A stretch of DNA of 11,730 nucleotides from an uncultured beta proteobacterium (GCA_903924715.1 CAIYCP010000018.1:1-11730); one strand, 5' to 3'; counted from the first letter of the stretch, positions 1 through 7,180 are shown. Numbers and translations are program-made. Notes: a model not told the origin generated them from the letters alone.

Positions 1-240
1 AAAAACGTAAAAGAAACGATGGAAGATCCTCAGGTGGTGCACCTTGGGATGGCGAAAACTTTACAGCATCCGACCTTGGGCGAAATCAGTGTGGTGAATC
101 ACCCCGTGATTATGAGCAGGTCTAAGCGCGACGTGTTTACGGCAGCACCTGATCGCGGTGAGCACAATAAAGAGGTCTACGCTGAGTTTGGCATCAGCGC
201 GGCTGAGGTGGATGCTTTGCTGCAAGACGGCGCGGTGTAG
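1..240 (+). CDS. CaiB/BaiF family CoA-transferase, C-terminal end (5' cut by window edge)
   Basis: The reading frame is open from base 1 and ends at TAG 238-240, giving the last 79 residues of a protein whose family is usually near 400. The text HLGM, then HPTLGEI, VNHPV, and AAPDRGEHN followed by a closing helix with ISAAEVDALL is the characteristic tail of class III (CaiB/BaiF) CoA-transferases. Family members move CoA between a donor such as succinyl-CoA and a carboxylic acid in the cytoplasm. The catalytic aspartate lies upstream of the window, so activity cannot be judged and the substrate is unknown. An internal ATG at 19 is not the start, because family homology continues before it. 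The regulator gene starts 27 bases downstream on the same strand, and the crotonase-like gene follows, so this enzyme probably activates the acid whose CoA ester the next enzyme handles. Confidence 0.88.
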   Translation, partial: KNVKETMEDPQVVHLGMAKTLQHPTLGEISVVNHPVIMSRSKRDVFTAAPDRGEHNKEVYAEFGISAAEVDALLQDGAV

Positions 241-256
241 GGATGAGCGATTTGAT

Positions 257-260
257 GGAG
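257..260 (+). promoter_or_regulatory. Ribosome binding site fixing the GTG start of the GntR regulator
   Basis: GGAG lies seven bases before the GTG at 268. The later in-frame ATG codons at 355 and 379 have no comparable site. This supports the long form of the regulator with an N-terminal extension. Confidence 0.55.
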
Positions 261-267
261 TGCGATT

Positions 268-1092
268 GTGAGTAAACCCTCAGTGACGGCAACGGTGTAC
301 ACCGCCCGTAGACAAGCGTTTGTGGGGCGTGGTGCGGCGGCAACTAAACCGCTCATGGCGAGTACCCCCGCAAAACCCATGACTGCCTTTGATAATTTAG
401 GGCGTCCTGAAAATTTGCCCGATGAAATCGCGCAGCAATTGCGTACCCGGATTTTGAATGAAAGTCTGGCACCGGGGCAGCGCTTACCGACTGAGCAAGA
501 GCTCGGTGCGCAGTTTGGGGTGAGTCGCAACGTGGTGCGTGAGGCGATTGCGCGGCTGAAGTTAACCGGGCTGGTTGAAACGCGTCACGGCGTGGGCACC
601 TTCGTGTGTGCCGACCTGGCCATGCGCCCGTTTGAAGTGTCGCACGATGATTTGATGGATTTGGCGCAACTGATTCACGTGCATCAACTACGTGTTGAAA
701 TCGAATCGGGCGCGGCGGCACTGGCTGCAATCCATCGCACCAAAGCGCAACTTGATACCTTGCAACAGGCGTTAAAGCGCGTTGAGCAAGCGTCTGCCGA
801 TTGGGAAGTGGCGGCACATACGGCCGTCGATTTTCATTTGGCCGTGGCGCATGCTGCGAACAACCCTTATTTTGTGCGGATCATGGGGCATTTAAGCCAT
901 GTGATTCACAATGCAGTGCGTACGTTTCGTTTTAGAAATACCGGTACGCCTCGAATTGATGAAATCGGCAACGAACATGTCTTAATTGTGGACGCGATCG
1001 CCCGGCAGGATTCAGCGGGTGCGCGTTTGGCCATGAGAACCCATTTAGATAACGCGATGGCACGTTATCGTAAATTACTAGGAGACCTTTGA
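268..1092 (+). CDS. GntR-family transcription regulator, FadR subfamily (FCD ligand domain)
   Basis: The 274-residue product has a winged helix-turn-helix at about residues 48-115 (LPTEQELGAQFGVSRNVVREA, then the wing HGVGTFV) and an all-helical FCD effector domain at about 130-265. Such proteins are dimeric, mostly repressors, and release DNA on binding a small organic acid. Three FCD metal-ligand histidines are visible (His190 in DFH, His237 in EHVLI, His259 near the end). The aspartate normally four residues before the first histidine is Ala186. About 45 residues precede the DNA-binding domain, longer than usual and without recognisable motifs; if the gene really starts at ATG 355 or 379 the extension mostly disappears. 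It sits between the CoA-transferase and the crotonase-like gene on the same strand, so it probably controls this operon. The effector is likely the imported acid or its CoA ester (inference). Confidence 0.9.
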   Translation: MSKPSVTATVYTARRQAFVGRGAAATKPLMASTPAKPMTAFDNLGRPENLPDEIAQQLRTRILNESLAPGQRLPTEQELGAQFGVSRNVVREAIARLKLTGLVETRHGVGTFVCADLAMRPFEVSHDDLMDLAQLIHVHQLRVEIESGAAALAAIHRTKAQLDTLQQALKRVEQASADWEVAAHTAVDFHLAVAHAANNPYFVRIMGHLSHVIHNAVRTFRFRNTGTPRIDEIGNEHVLIVDAIARQDSAGARLAMRTHLDNAMARYRKLLGDL

Positions 1093-1093
1093 A

Positions 1094-1909
1094 ATGAGTA
1101 CCACAAGACTATTGCAAGGCGAGATTACCGATAGCCTGATCGTTGAAAAAAAAGGCGCAGCAGGTTGGATTACGTTTAACGACCCCGGTCGTCACAATGC
1201 GATGTCGTATGACATGTGGGTGGCGGTACCTAAGGCAATTAAATTATTTGAAGCCGATGATGAGATTCGCGCCATCGTGTTGACGGGCGCCGGCAGCAAA
1301 GCGTTTGTAAGCGGCGCCAATATTTCTCAGTTTGAAAAATTGCGTACCGGTGCAGATGCGGTCGCCGAATACGAACGCGTGGGTGAAGAGGCGCAGGGCG
1401 CGCTGTACAACACGTTTAAGCCTGTGATTGCACGTATCGATGGTTATTGCATTGGTGGCGGGTTGAACATTTCGTTGTGTTGCGACATTCGGATTGCGTC
1501 TGACGCAAGTTCGTTTGCGATTCCTGCCGGTCGTTTAGGTTTGGGTTATCGCTTAACGGCGATTCGTAATCTGGTGTCAACAGTCGGTGCGCCACACGCC
1601 TTGGATATTATGTTGTCGGCTTCGCGCTTTACCGCTCAAGAGGCGCTGACCAAAGGTTTGGTGCAGCACGTTGTCGCCGCTGACAAGCTTGACGAAGCCG
1701 TTGATGCCTATCTTGCAAAAGTCACGGTCAATGCACCGCTTACGTTGAAAGCTGCGAAAAAAGCCGTACGCGAGTTTCAACGTGTGGCACCGCATATTGA
1801 TGCTGAAGGCATTCAAAAAATGGTGTTGACGTGCTTTGCCAGCGATGATTATCAAGAAGGCAAACGCGCCTTCGCTGAAAAACGCTCGCCCGTCTTCAAA
1901 GGCAAGTAA
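1094..1909 (+). CDS. Enoyl-CoA hydratase/isomerase (crotonase) family protein lacking both usual catalytic glutamates
   Basis: The 271-residue product matches the crotonase family along its length. SGANISQF at 73-80 forms the first oxyanion-hole segment and the CoA site. GYCIGGGLN at 117-125 is the second, followed by CCDIRIA, and a helical C-terminal part completes the fold. Known family: the oxyanion hole stabilises the thioester enolate of acyl-CoA substrates in the cytoplasm. Classical hydratases need two glutamates, one after the GGG turn and one in the F-x-x-P-E motif about 20 residues later. Here these positions read Asn125 and Ala145. Simple enoyl-CoA hydration is therefore doubtful; isomerase, hydrolase, decarboxylase or another CoA-ester reaction is possible. 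ATG 1094 has AGGAGA eight bases upstream. It lies one base after the regulator stop and two before the Bug gene, so it is probably co-transcribed. Confidence 0.9.
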   Translation: MSTTRLLQGEITDSLIVEKKGAAGWITFNDPGRHNAMSYDMWVAVPKAIKLFEADDEIRAIVLTGAGSKAFVSGANISQFEKLRTGADAVAEYERVGEEAQGALYNTFKPVIARIDGYCIGGGLNISLCCDIRIASDASSFAIPAGRLGLGYRLTAIRNLVSTVGAPHALDIMLSASRFTAQEALTKGLVQHVVAADKLDEAVDAYLAKVTVNAPLTLKAAKKAVREFQRVAPHIDAEGIQKMVLTCFASDDYQEGKRAFAEKRSPVFKGK

Positions 1910-1911
1910 GC

Positions 1912-2916
1912 GTGACAACACGATTGGTGTTGACGCGCCGCTGGGCGCGTCTAGCCTTGCTATGGTGGTCTGTCGTGTTGGGTGCTTCACAGGCCTGTGC
2001 GCAGACCACAGCGTATCCAACGCAGCCGCTTCGCATTGTGATCGGTTATGCGGCAGGTGGCACTACGGATATTCTGGCGCGCTCGCTGGCTGAGCAGTTG
2101 TCAAAAATTCTTGGCCAGTCGGTGATCGTTGAAAACAAGGCGGGCGCTGCGGGTAATTTGGCGGCGGCCTATGTTGCGCAAGCCAAGCCTGATGGCTATG
2201 TGTTGTTTATGGCGACCTTGGCCAGCCATGGCATCAATCCGGCCTTGTATAAAACGGCGCTTGGCTACGATCCCGTCAAAAGTTTTGAACCGATTTCGAT
2301 GGTCGCGGCCATCCCCATGTTGTTGGTGGTGAACCCAAAGCTACCGATTCGCTCTGTGCAAGACCTGATTGCTTATGCAAAAAAGAATCCAGGCCAATTG
2401 AACTACGCGTCAAGCGGGAATGGTTCGCCAGTGCATCTGTCAGGGGCGATCTTTGCAGACTCGGCCAAGATTGACGTGGCGCATATCCCGTATCGCGGCG
2501 GTGCGATCGCCAATACGTCGGTGATGGCCGGAGATACGCAATATACGTTTGCCAGTATGCCGGCGGCGTTGCCTCAAGTACAAGCGGGCAAGCTCAGGGC
2601 CTTGGCCGTGACAACCAAAGCGCGTTCGCCCCAACTGCCAGACATCCCCACGGTTGAAGAAGCCGGCGGTTTGCCGGGTTATGACATTAATACCTGGGAT
2701 GCGTTGCTGGCCCCAAAAGGCACGCCCTCTGAGGTGGTTGCCAAATTAAACGCGGCCGTGATTCAAGCGCTGCAGTCGCCTGCGCTTGCCAAGCGGTTTG
2801 AAGGCGAAGGTGCCGTACCGGACACCAGCACCCCTGCGGCCTTGGCGTTATATATTGATGCTGAATTACTGAAGTGGGCTGCAGTCGTGGCACGCACGCC
2901 GATTAAGGTTGACTGA
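1912..2916 (+). CDS. Bug/TctC-family periplasmic substrate-binding receptor (first of two)
   Basis: The 334-residue product begins with a Sec signal peptide: basic residues to position 13, a hydrophobic core at 14-27, and a probable cleavage after Ala30 (A-C-A|Q). The mature protein has the family marks: YPTQPLRIVIGYAAGG and TTDILAR at about 35-57, VENKAGAAG, PDGY, the VKSFEP segment, and a closing part with DIPTVEEAG and APKGTP. Bug proteins bind carboxylates such as dicarboxylates, aromatic or amino acids in the periplasm. Some feed TctAB membrane proteins, but most, like this one, have no tctAB neighbours. The start is GTG 1912 with AAAGG nine bases upstream; its stop overlaps the next start by one base. 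It shares roughly 40-50 percent of residues, by eye, with the second receptor at 7193, so the two probably bind different ligands. The ligand here is unknown. Confidence 0.93.
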   Translation: MTTRLVLTRRWARLALLWWSVVLGASQACAQTTAYPTQPLRIVIGYAAGGTTDILARSLAEQLSKILGQSVIVENKAGAAGNLAAAYVAQAKPDGYVLFMATLASHGINPALYKTALGYDPVKSFEPISMVAAIPMLLVVNPKLPIRSVQDLIAYAKKNPGQLNYASSGNGSPVHLSGAIFADSAKIDVAHIPYRGGAIANTSVMAGDTQYTFASMPAALPQVQAGKLRALAVTTKARSPQLPDIPTVEEAGGLPGYDINTWDALLAPKGTPSEVVAKLNAAVIQALQSPALAKRFEGEGAVPDTSTPAALALYIDAELLKWAAVVARTPIKVD

Positions 2917-3680
2917 TGACCGTTGAACTGTGGCATCAGTTGTTTCCCTCGATCGCGGTATTTGGTTGGCTTTGTTTGGCGGTATTAATCGCCGGTACGA
3001 TTCGTTCGTTTACAGGCTTTGGGGGCGGTTTGGTATTGGCACCCCTGTTTAGCTTGTTCATGGCGCCAGCCGACATGGTAGTGGTGGTGCTGCTTTTGAA
3101 TTTTGTGATTTCAGTGCAGACCCTGCCCGAAACCTGGCGCACCACAAACTGGAAGATGGTTTGGTCAGTCACCATTCCGGCGTTTGTCGGGATACCGATT
3201 GGTGTGTGGTTGATTGAGTGGCTCGATCCCATGGTGACGAGACGTGTCATTGGTGTGATTGTGGCGAGCTTGGCTGCGACGATGCTGATTGGCTGGCAAT
3301 ACAACGGCGCACGCGGCAAGCTGCAGGATTGGCTGGTGGGCTTGGCCGGCGGCGCACTGACGGCAATGGCAGGCGTGGGTGGCCCTCCGCTAGTCTTGTA
3401 TTTTTTATCAGACAAGACGATTACCCCCGTGGTGTTGCGATCGTTTTTTATGATGTTTTTTGCCTTCATTCAGTTGGGTACGATGGCAGTTTTTTTATAT
3501 AAGGATCTGATCAACACGCGGCAAATTGTCTACTCGTTGTCATTTATGCCGGTGTACTTTTTATCCGCGATCCTGGGTACGTATTTCTTTCATCGTGCCC
3601 TGCAGTCGAGCGCAGGGCTGATTAAGCGTTTGTCTTTATGGTTTTTGTTGATCGTCGGTTCGGTCACCATTGTGATTTGA
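2916..3680 (+). CDS. TauE/SafE-family integral membrane transporter or permease
   Basis: The 254-residue product is almost wholly hydrophobic, with about seven or eight membrane segments. It contains the two glycine-rich half-motifs of the TauE/SafE (DUF81) family: GFGGGLVLAP at 34-43 in the first half and GVGGPPLVLYF at 153-163 in the second. Its length of about 250 is typical. Characterised or proposed members export sulfite, sulfonates or organic anions from the cytoplasm; import has also been suggested for some. The start ATG shares one base with the Bug stop (TGATG), and a TAAGG ribosome site lies inside the Bug gene, which indicates translational coupling. Context suggests it handles the same acid, or a by-product of its breakdown. 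No sulfur-metabolism gene is nearby, so naming the substrate as sulfite is not supported. Confidence 0.88.
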   Translation: MTVELWHQLFPSIAVFGWLCLAVLIAGTIRSFTGFGGGLVLAPLFSLFMAPADMVVVVLLLNFVISVQTLPETWRTTNWKMVWSVTIPAFVGIPIGVWLIEWLDPMVTRRVIGVIVASLAATMLIGWQYNGARGKLQDWLVGLAGGALTAMAGVGGPPLVLYFLSDKTITPVVLRSFFMMFFAFIQLGTMAVFLYKDLINTRQIVYSLSFMPVYFLSAILGTYFFHRALQSSAGLIKRLSLWFLLIVGSVTIVI

Positions 3681-3701
3681 AATTTTCGACTAGACTTTAG
3701 A

Positions 3702-3727
3702 GTCGCTCAGGCCGTTGGCAGAGCGAC
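3702..3727 (+). other. Stem-loop between the catabolic operon and the envelope genes
   Basis: GTCGCTC at 3702-3708 pairs perfectly with GAGCGAC at 3721-3727, and inside it GCC at 3711-3713 can pair with GGC at 3717-3719 around a GTT loop. The result is a nearly continuous hairpin. No run of T follows on either strand, so it is not a textbook intrinsic terminator. It may end transcription of the upstream operon by another route, or it may be a structure in the leader of rmlD mRNA. Confidence 0.5.
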
Positions 3728-3750
3728 CGGATTCGATGCGTAGAGTGCCA

Positions 3751-4668
3751 ATGACACATACAATTTTGCTGCTGGGGGCCAATGGCCAGGTGGGCCACGC
3801 ACTGCAGACTTCGCTCAACAGTCTGGGTAAAGTCGTTGCCTGCACCCGTGCACAACTTGACTTTGATCAGACGCCTGAGCAGTTCGCCCGTGCGCTGAGG
3901 GCGCTGATGCAGCAATATCAACCTACTGTTGTGGTGAACGCTTCGGCCTATACCGCCGTTGATCGTGCCCAAACTGAACCTGAACTGGCGCAAAGAATTA
4001 ACGCCCTTGCGCCTGGGCTGATCGCGCAAGCCGCACAAGCGGCGGGCGCTTGTGTTGTGCACTATTCAACCGATTATGTGTTTAAGGGCGATCAACTGAC
4101 GCCCTATGTTGAAACCGACGCCACAGCACCGCAATCGGTGTATGGGCAAAGTAAGCTCGATGGTGAACAAGCCGTTGCAAGCGGCTGCGTGCGCCATCTG
4201 ATTTTTAGAACATCTTGGGTGGTCAGTGCCCACGGCGGAAATTTTTTGAAAACCATGCTCAAGCTCGCACAAGAGCGTGATGCGCTGAGTGTCGTATCGG
4301 ATCAAGTGGGTGCACCGACCTCAGCCGCTTTGCTGGCATCGATTACCACGCAGGTGTTACAGACGTTGCTGGCGCAACCAGGTCTTGATCCGCGCTGGGG
4401 GCTGTATCACCTCACGGCAAGCGGCCATACAAATTGGCACGCCTATGCGTGCTATGTGATCGCTCAAGCACGCCGCGCGGGTTGGCCAATCAAAGTACAA
4501 GACGAGGCGATCAAACCGATCGCGACCAAAGATTATCCGGTGGCGGCGGCGCGCCCGCTGAACTCGCGCTTGGACACAGGCAAACTCTGCCAAGCCTTTG
4601 GTTTGACGCTACCTGATTGGCGTGTTGGCGTGGATGAAGTTTTGCGCAAGTTAAAATCGCCAGCATGA
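3751..4668 (+). CDS. rmlD: dTDP-4-dehydrorhamnose reductase (RmlD/RfbD)
   Basis: It performs the last step of dTDP-L-rhamnose synthesis, NAD(P)H-dependent reduction of dTDP-4-keto-L-rhamnose, in the cytoplasm. The 305-residue product has the Rossmann motif GANGQVG at 9-15, VVNASAYTAVD at 61-71, STDYVF at 106-111 with the catalytic Thr107, the YGQSK signature (Tyr131, Lys135), and the substrate-site segment SDQVGAPTS at 183-191. The frame is open from an ATG at 3715, but those first residues would lie inside the hairpin region and precede the normal N-terminus. ATG 3751 puts the Rossmann strand at residue 4, as usual. Its TGA overlaps the waaC start by four bases. The rmlA, rmlB and rmlC partners are not in the window, so the other three steps must be encoded elsewhere. 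Rhamnose probably goes to the lipopolysaccharide core or O-chain. Confidence 0.93.
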   Translation: MTHTILLLGANGQVGHALQTSLNSLGKVVACTRAQLDFDQTPEQFARALRALMQQYQPTVVVNASAYTAVDRAQTEPELAQRINALAPGLIAQAAQAAGACVVHYSTDYVFKGDQLTPYVETDATAPQSVYGQSKLDGEQAVASGCVRHLIFRTSWVVSAHGGNFLKTMLKLAQERDALSVVSDQVGAPTSAALLASITTQVLQTLLAQPGLDPRWGLYHLTASGHTNWHAYACYVIAQARRAGWPIKVQDEAIKPIATKDYPVAAARPLNSRLDTGKLCQAFGLTLPDWRVGVDEVLRKLKSPA

Positions 4669-5630
4669 CGACTAAAATTTTGATCGTGCGTACTTCGTCG
4701 CTTGGCGATCTGGTGCATATGTTGCCGGCAATTTCAGATATTGCTGCGCACGTGCCCGGTGCGCAAATTGATTGGTTGGTTGAAGAGTCGTTTGCACAAA
4801 TACCAGCCTGGCATCCCGCGGTTCATCGTGTGCTGAAGGTGGCACATCGTCGTTGGCGTCGCGCGTGGTGGTCGTCCGCTGTGCGTCAAGAGCGACAGGC
4901 CTTAGACGCTGAATTACGAGACCAGCACTACGATCTTGTGCTCGATATGCAGGCGTTATTAAAGTCGGTATGGTGGGTGCGGATGGCCTCGGGTGTGAAG
5001 CATGGGCTTGACTGGCGCTCGGCGCGTGAACCACTGGCGACGCTGTTTTATGACGTTCGCCATCGCGTTGAGTTTTGGCAACCCGCTGTCACGCGACAAC
5101 GCTTATTGGCGGCCAGCGTGTTTGGCTATACCGTACAAGGCGAACCTGATTTTGGTTTGCAAGCTTTTGAGACCGAAGCGCAGATTGCCCGTGCGCAACA
5201 GCATCCCTACGCCACGATCATGCCTTCAGCCAGTCGCGCCGATAAGTTATGGCCCGAAGCGGATTGGCAGGCGGTGTTTGCTTTGTTGACCGAGCGTGGC
5301 TTGCATTTGAAATTGCTAGCCGGCAATCAACAAGAGGCTGAACGGGCACAGGCGTTACTTGAAGGTCGTGCACAGGCGGTCGTGTTGCCGCGTGGCAGTC
5401 TGACTGAAACCGCGCAAATCCTAGCAGCAGCACAATTGATGGTGGGCTTGGATAGTGGGCTCACGCACTTGTCGGCGGCGCTTGGTCGGCCCACGATCGG
5501 TATCTATAAAGCCTCAACGCCGGTACGCACGCCCTTAGTCAGTTCGGCCTTTACCGCCAGTCTGGGCGACCGCGGGCAATCGCCCTCGCGGCAGATGGTA
5601 TTTGCTGCAATCGAGCAAGCTCTGCGCTAG
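4665..5630 (+). CDS. waaC: Lipopolysaccharide heptosyltransferase I (WaaC/RfaC)
   Basis: It transfers the first L-glycero-D-manno-heptose from ADP-heptose to Kdo2-lipid A at the cytoplasmic face of the inner membrane. The 321-residue product is close to the usual 320 and belongs to glycosyltransferase family 9. The N-terminal ILIVRTSSLGDLVHMLPA carries the presumed catalytic Asp15. The C-terminal half has the DKLWPE segment with Lys194, and GLDSGLTHLSAALG with Asp263, which contact the nucleotide-sugar. ALLKSVWW at about 97-104 is a basic and aromatic patch of the kind that contacts the acceptor. Its ATGA start overlaps the rmlD stop and waaA begins nine bases after its stop, so the three genes are probably translated from one message. 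The assignment to heptosyltransferase I rather than II rests on the SLGDLVH motif and the neighbouring waaA. Confidence 0.93.
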   Translation: MTTKILIVRTSSLGDLVHMLPAISDIAAHVPGAQIDWLVEESFAQIPAWHPAVHRVLKVAHRRWRRAWWSSAVRQERQALDAELRDQHYDLVLDMQALLKSVWWVRMASGVKHGLDWRSAREPLATLFYDVRHRVEFWQPAVTRQRLLAASVFGYTVQGEPDFGLQAFETEAQIARAQQHPYATIMPSASRADKLWPEADWQAVFALLTERGLHLKLLAGNQQEAERAQALLEGRAQAVVLPRGSLTETAQILAAAQLMVGLDSGLTHLSAALGRPTIGIYKASTPVRTPLVSSAFTASLGDRGQSPSRQMVFAAIEQALR

Positions 5631-5639
5631 TATTACGCG

Positions 5640-6977
5640 ATGCCACAAAAGATTTATACGCTGCTATTAAGACTTCTTGCACCCCTGATCTGGGTGTATA
5701 TGTTGTTGCGCGCGCGCCGCGCCGGTGGCCAGTGGCAAATCTTTAGCGCTGAACGGTTTGGGGCCTATGCGTTGCCCTGGGATGGTGAGGCGCCCGTTTG
5801 GGTACATGCGGTGAGTTTGGGTGAAACACGTGCGGCGCAGTCTTTGATGGCGCAGTTGCTTGCACGGGGTGAGCGGGTGTTGCTCACCCACATGACAGCC
5901 ACGGGTCGCGCCGAGGGTGCGCGTTTATTTGCCGCCGAGATCGCTAACGGGCAACTGCGGCAACAATGGGTGCCGTATGATTTTCCAGGTGCAACGCGAA
6001 AATTTATGCAGCACTATCAGCCCCGTATCGGCATTTTGATCGAGCGAGAGGTTTGGCCGAATCTGATTGAACAGGCACAGCTTGCAGGGATGCCAATCAT
6101 TTTAGCGAGCGCGCGGTTTTCAGAAAAATCGCAGAAGCAGGTTGAGCAGATCGACAAAGTATTTTTAAGTTTGATGCGTGAGACGTACGCGGGCTTAGAC
6201 TTAACGCTGGCGCAAACTGAAGACGATGCCCGGCGCCTGTACGAGGTGGGTGCGCTGAATATCCATGTGGTCGGTAATCTTAAATTTGATGTGACCTTGC
6301 CTGCCGTTGCGGTGGATGCGGGCCGCGCCTGGCGTCAGCGCTTGAATCGCCCAGTGATTGCGATTGCTAGCACGCGCGAAAACGAAAATGCGTTGTTTGT
6401 GAAAGCGATGGCGCAACAACAAACGTCTGCGTTGTTTCTGCTGATCCCCAGGCATCCGCAGCGCTTTGATGAAGCCGCGAACTTGCTTGAGCAGGCTGGC
6501 ATTGCAACAGTGCGGTGGTCGGTGCTGCGCCAGAACAGTCAAACCGAAGCCACACTAGCCAAAATTAAAGTGGTGTTGTGCGATACCTTGGGCGAGATGC
6601 CTTTGTTTTATGCAGCAAGCGATGTGGCGATTGTGGCGGGTAGCTTTGTGCCACATGGCGGGCAAAATCTGATTGAGGCATGTGCGCTGGGCACACCTGT
6701 GATTGTGGGCCCCTACACCTACAACTTTGCTGAAGCCGTTGAGCAGGCGGTCGCAATTGGCGCCGCGGCGCAAATACAGTCGACTGAGTCACTTGATGCT
6801 GCGCAACGTGCGGTATCGTTGGCGTTACGCTGGCTAGACGATCAGCAGGGCTTAACTGAGAAACGCGAACTTGCACGCGAGTGGGTGGCACAGCACACCG
6901 GCGCGACGGCTCGGATCTTGCAGCATATTACGGAATTTGAAGCTGCCCGGGCCCAATCGTTGCCGCCTCAGAATTAA
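5640..6977 (+). CDS. waaA: 3-deoxy-D-manno-octulosonic acid (Kdo) transferase (WaaA/KdtA)
   Basis: It adds Kdo from CMP-Kdo to lipid IVA, an essential early step of lipopolysaccharide core assembly, at the inner membrane. The 445-residue product is slightly longer than the E. coli enzyme (about 425). A single N-terminal membrane anchor spans about residues 6-24, followed by basic residues. The acceptor domain has WVHAVSLGE at 54-62, where Glu62 is the expected catalytic base, then THMTATGR and VPYDFPG. After IEREVWPNL comes the nucleotide-binding domain with AGSFVPHGGQN at 333-343 and EACALGTPVIVGP. No good ribosome site precedes ATG 5640, but the anchor aligns with the family from that codon. 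It is the last gene of the rmlD-waaC-waaA group. Its last 50 bases overlap the small minus-strand ORF, and no intrinsic terminator is visible after it. Confidence 0.95.
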   Translation: MPQKIYTLLLRLLAPLIWVYMLLRARRAGGQWQIFSAERFGAYALPWDGEAPVWVHAVSLGETRAAQSLMAQLLARGERVLLTHMTATGRAEGARLFAAEIANGQLRQQWVPYDFPGATRKFMQHYQPRIGILIEREVWPNLIEQAQLAGMPIILASARFSEKSQKQVEQIDKVFLSLMRETYAGLDLTLAQTEDDARRLYEVGALNIHVVGNLKFDVTLPAVAVDAGRAWRQRLNRPVIAIASTRENENALFVKAMAQQQTSALFLLIPRHPQRFDEAANLLEQAGIATVRWSVLRQNSQTEATLAKIKVVLCDTLGEMPLFYAASDVAIVAGSFVPHGGQNLIEACALGTPVIVGPYTYNFAEAVEQAVAIGAAAQIQSTESLDAAQRAVSLALRWLDDQQGLTEKRELAREWVAQHTGATARILQHITEFEAARAQSLPPQN

Positions 6978-7101
6978 GCTGTACTTGTGCTCTGCTTGCG
7001 GGCGACCTGCCTGCTTCACTGCGCGGCGGGCCAAACCAGCCTTGGCCAAGTGCGAACACGCCAAGATTAATCAACAGCAAGAGAATAAAAAGAGTTCGCA
7101 T
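6928..7101 (-). CDS. Small single-anchor membrane protein (57 residues), possibly a shortened relative of the protein next to coaX
   Basis: Starting at ATG 7101 the product reads MRTLFILLLLINLGVFALGQ, then GWFGPPRSEAGRSP and a polar tail ending at TAA 6928-6930. It has one basic residue, a strong hydrophobic helix at about 4-18, and a periplasmic tail: a convincing inner-membrane anchor rather than random antisense sequence. From memory, Bordetella-like genomes carry, directly after birA and coaX, a protein with a similar start (hydrophobic anchor, then aromatic-Gly, then EAGR), often ending in a SPOR domain. No SPOR domain is present here, so this may be a shortened form or a remnant. A stop in frame at 7120-7122 rules out a longer start. 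No good ribosome site is visible, and the 3' part overlaps the end of waaA tail-to-tail. Expression is uncertain. Confidence 0.5.
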   Translation of the reverse strand: MRTLFILLLLINLGVFALGQGWFGPPRSEAGRSPASRAQVQLNSEAATIGPGQLQIP

Positions 7102-7180
7102 AAGATGCTGGGCTGGTGGTCAATTCAAGAAAATCGTTGTACTGTATTGCTATAAAAAGAGCATAGCAGATTAGGCGATA

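Noticed and set aside
353..817. Long minus-strand open frame (154 residues) opposite the GntR regulator
   Set aside because: It is a composition-driven shadow, rich in Arg, Pro and Ala with no recognisable domain, while the plus strand shows full regulator homology.
2275..2291. A 17-base word identical to 7529-7545, nearly palindromic around a central G
   Set aside because: Both copies encode the conserved VKSFEP segment of the two Bug receptors, so protein conservation explains the match. No other copies were seen between genes.
2502..2512. GCGATCGC palindrome (also near 994), resembling the HIP1 element of cyanobacteria
   Set aside because: Only a couple of copies were noticed, both inside coding sequence, and gene content is clearly betaproteobacterial.
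2936..3469. Minus-strand open frame of 177 residues opposite the TauE/SafE gene
   Set aside because: The translation is a low-complexity Thr/Pro/Ile mirror of a membrane protein. The plus-strand frame has family motifs and the tight overlap with the Bug gene.
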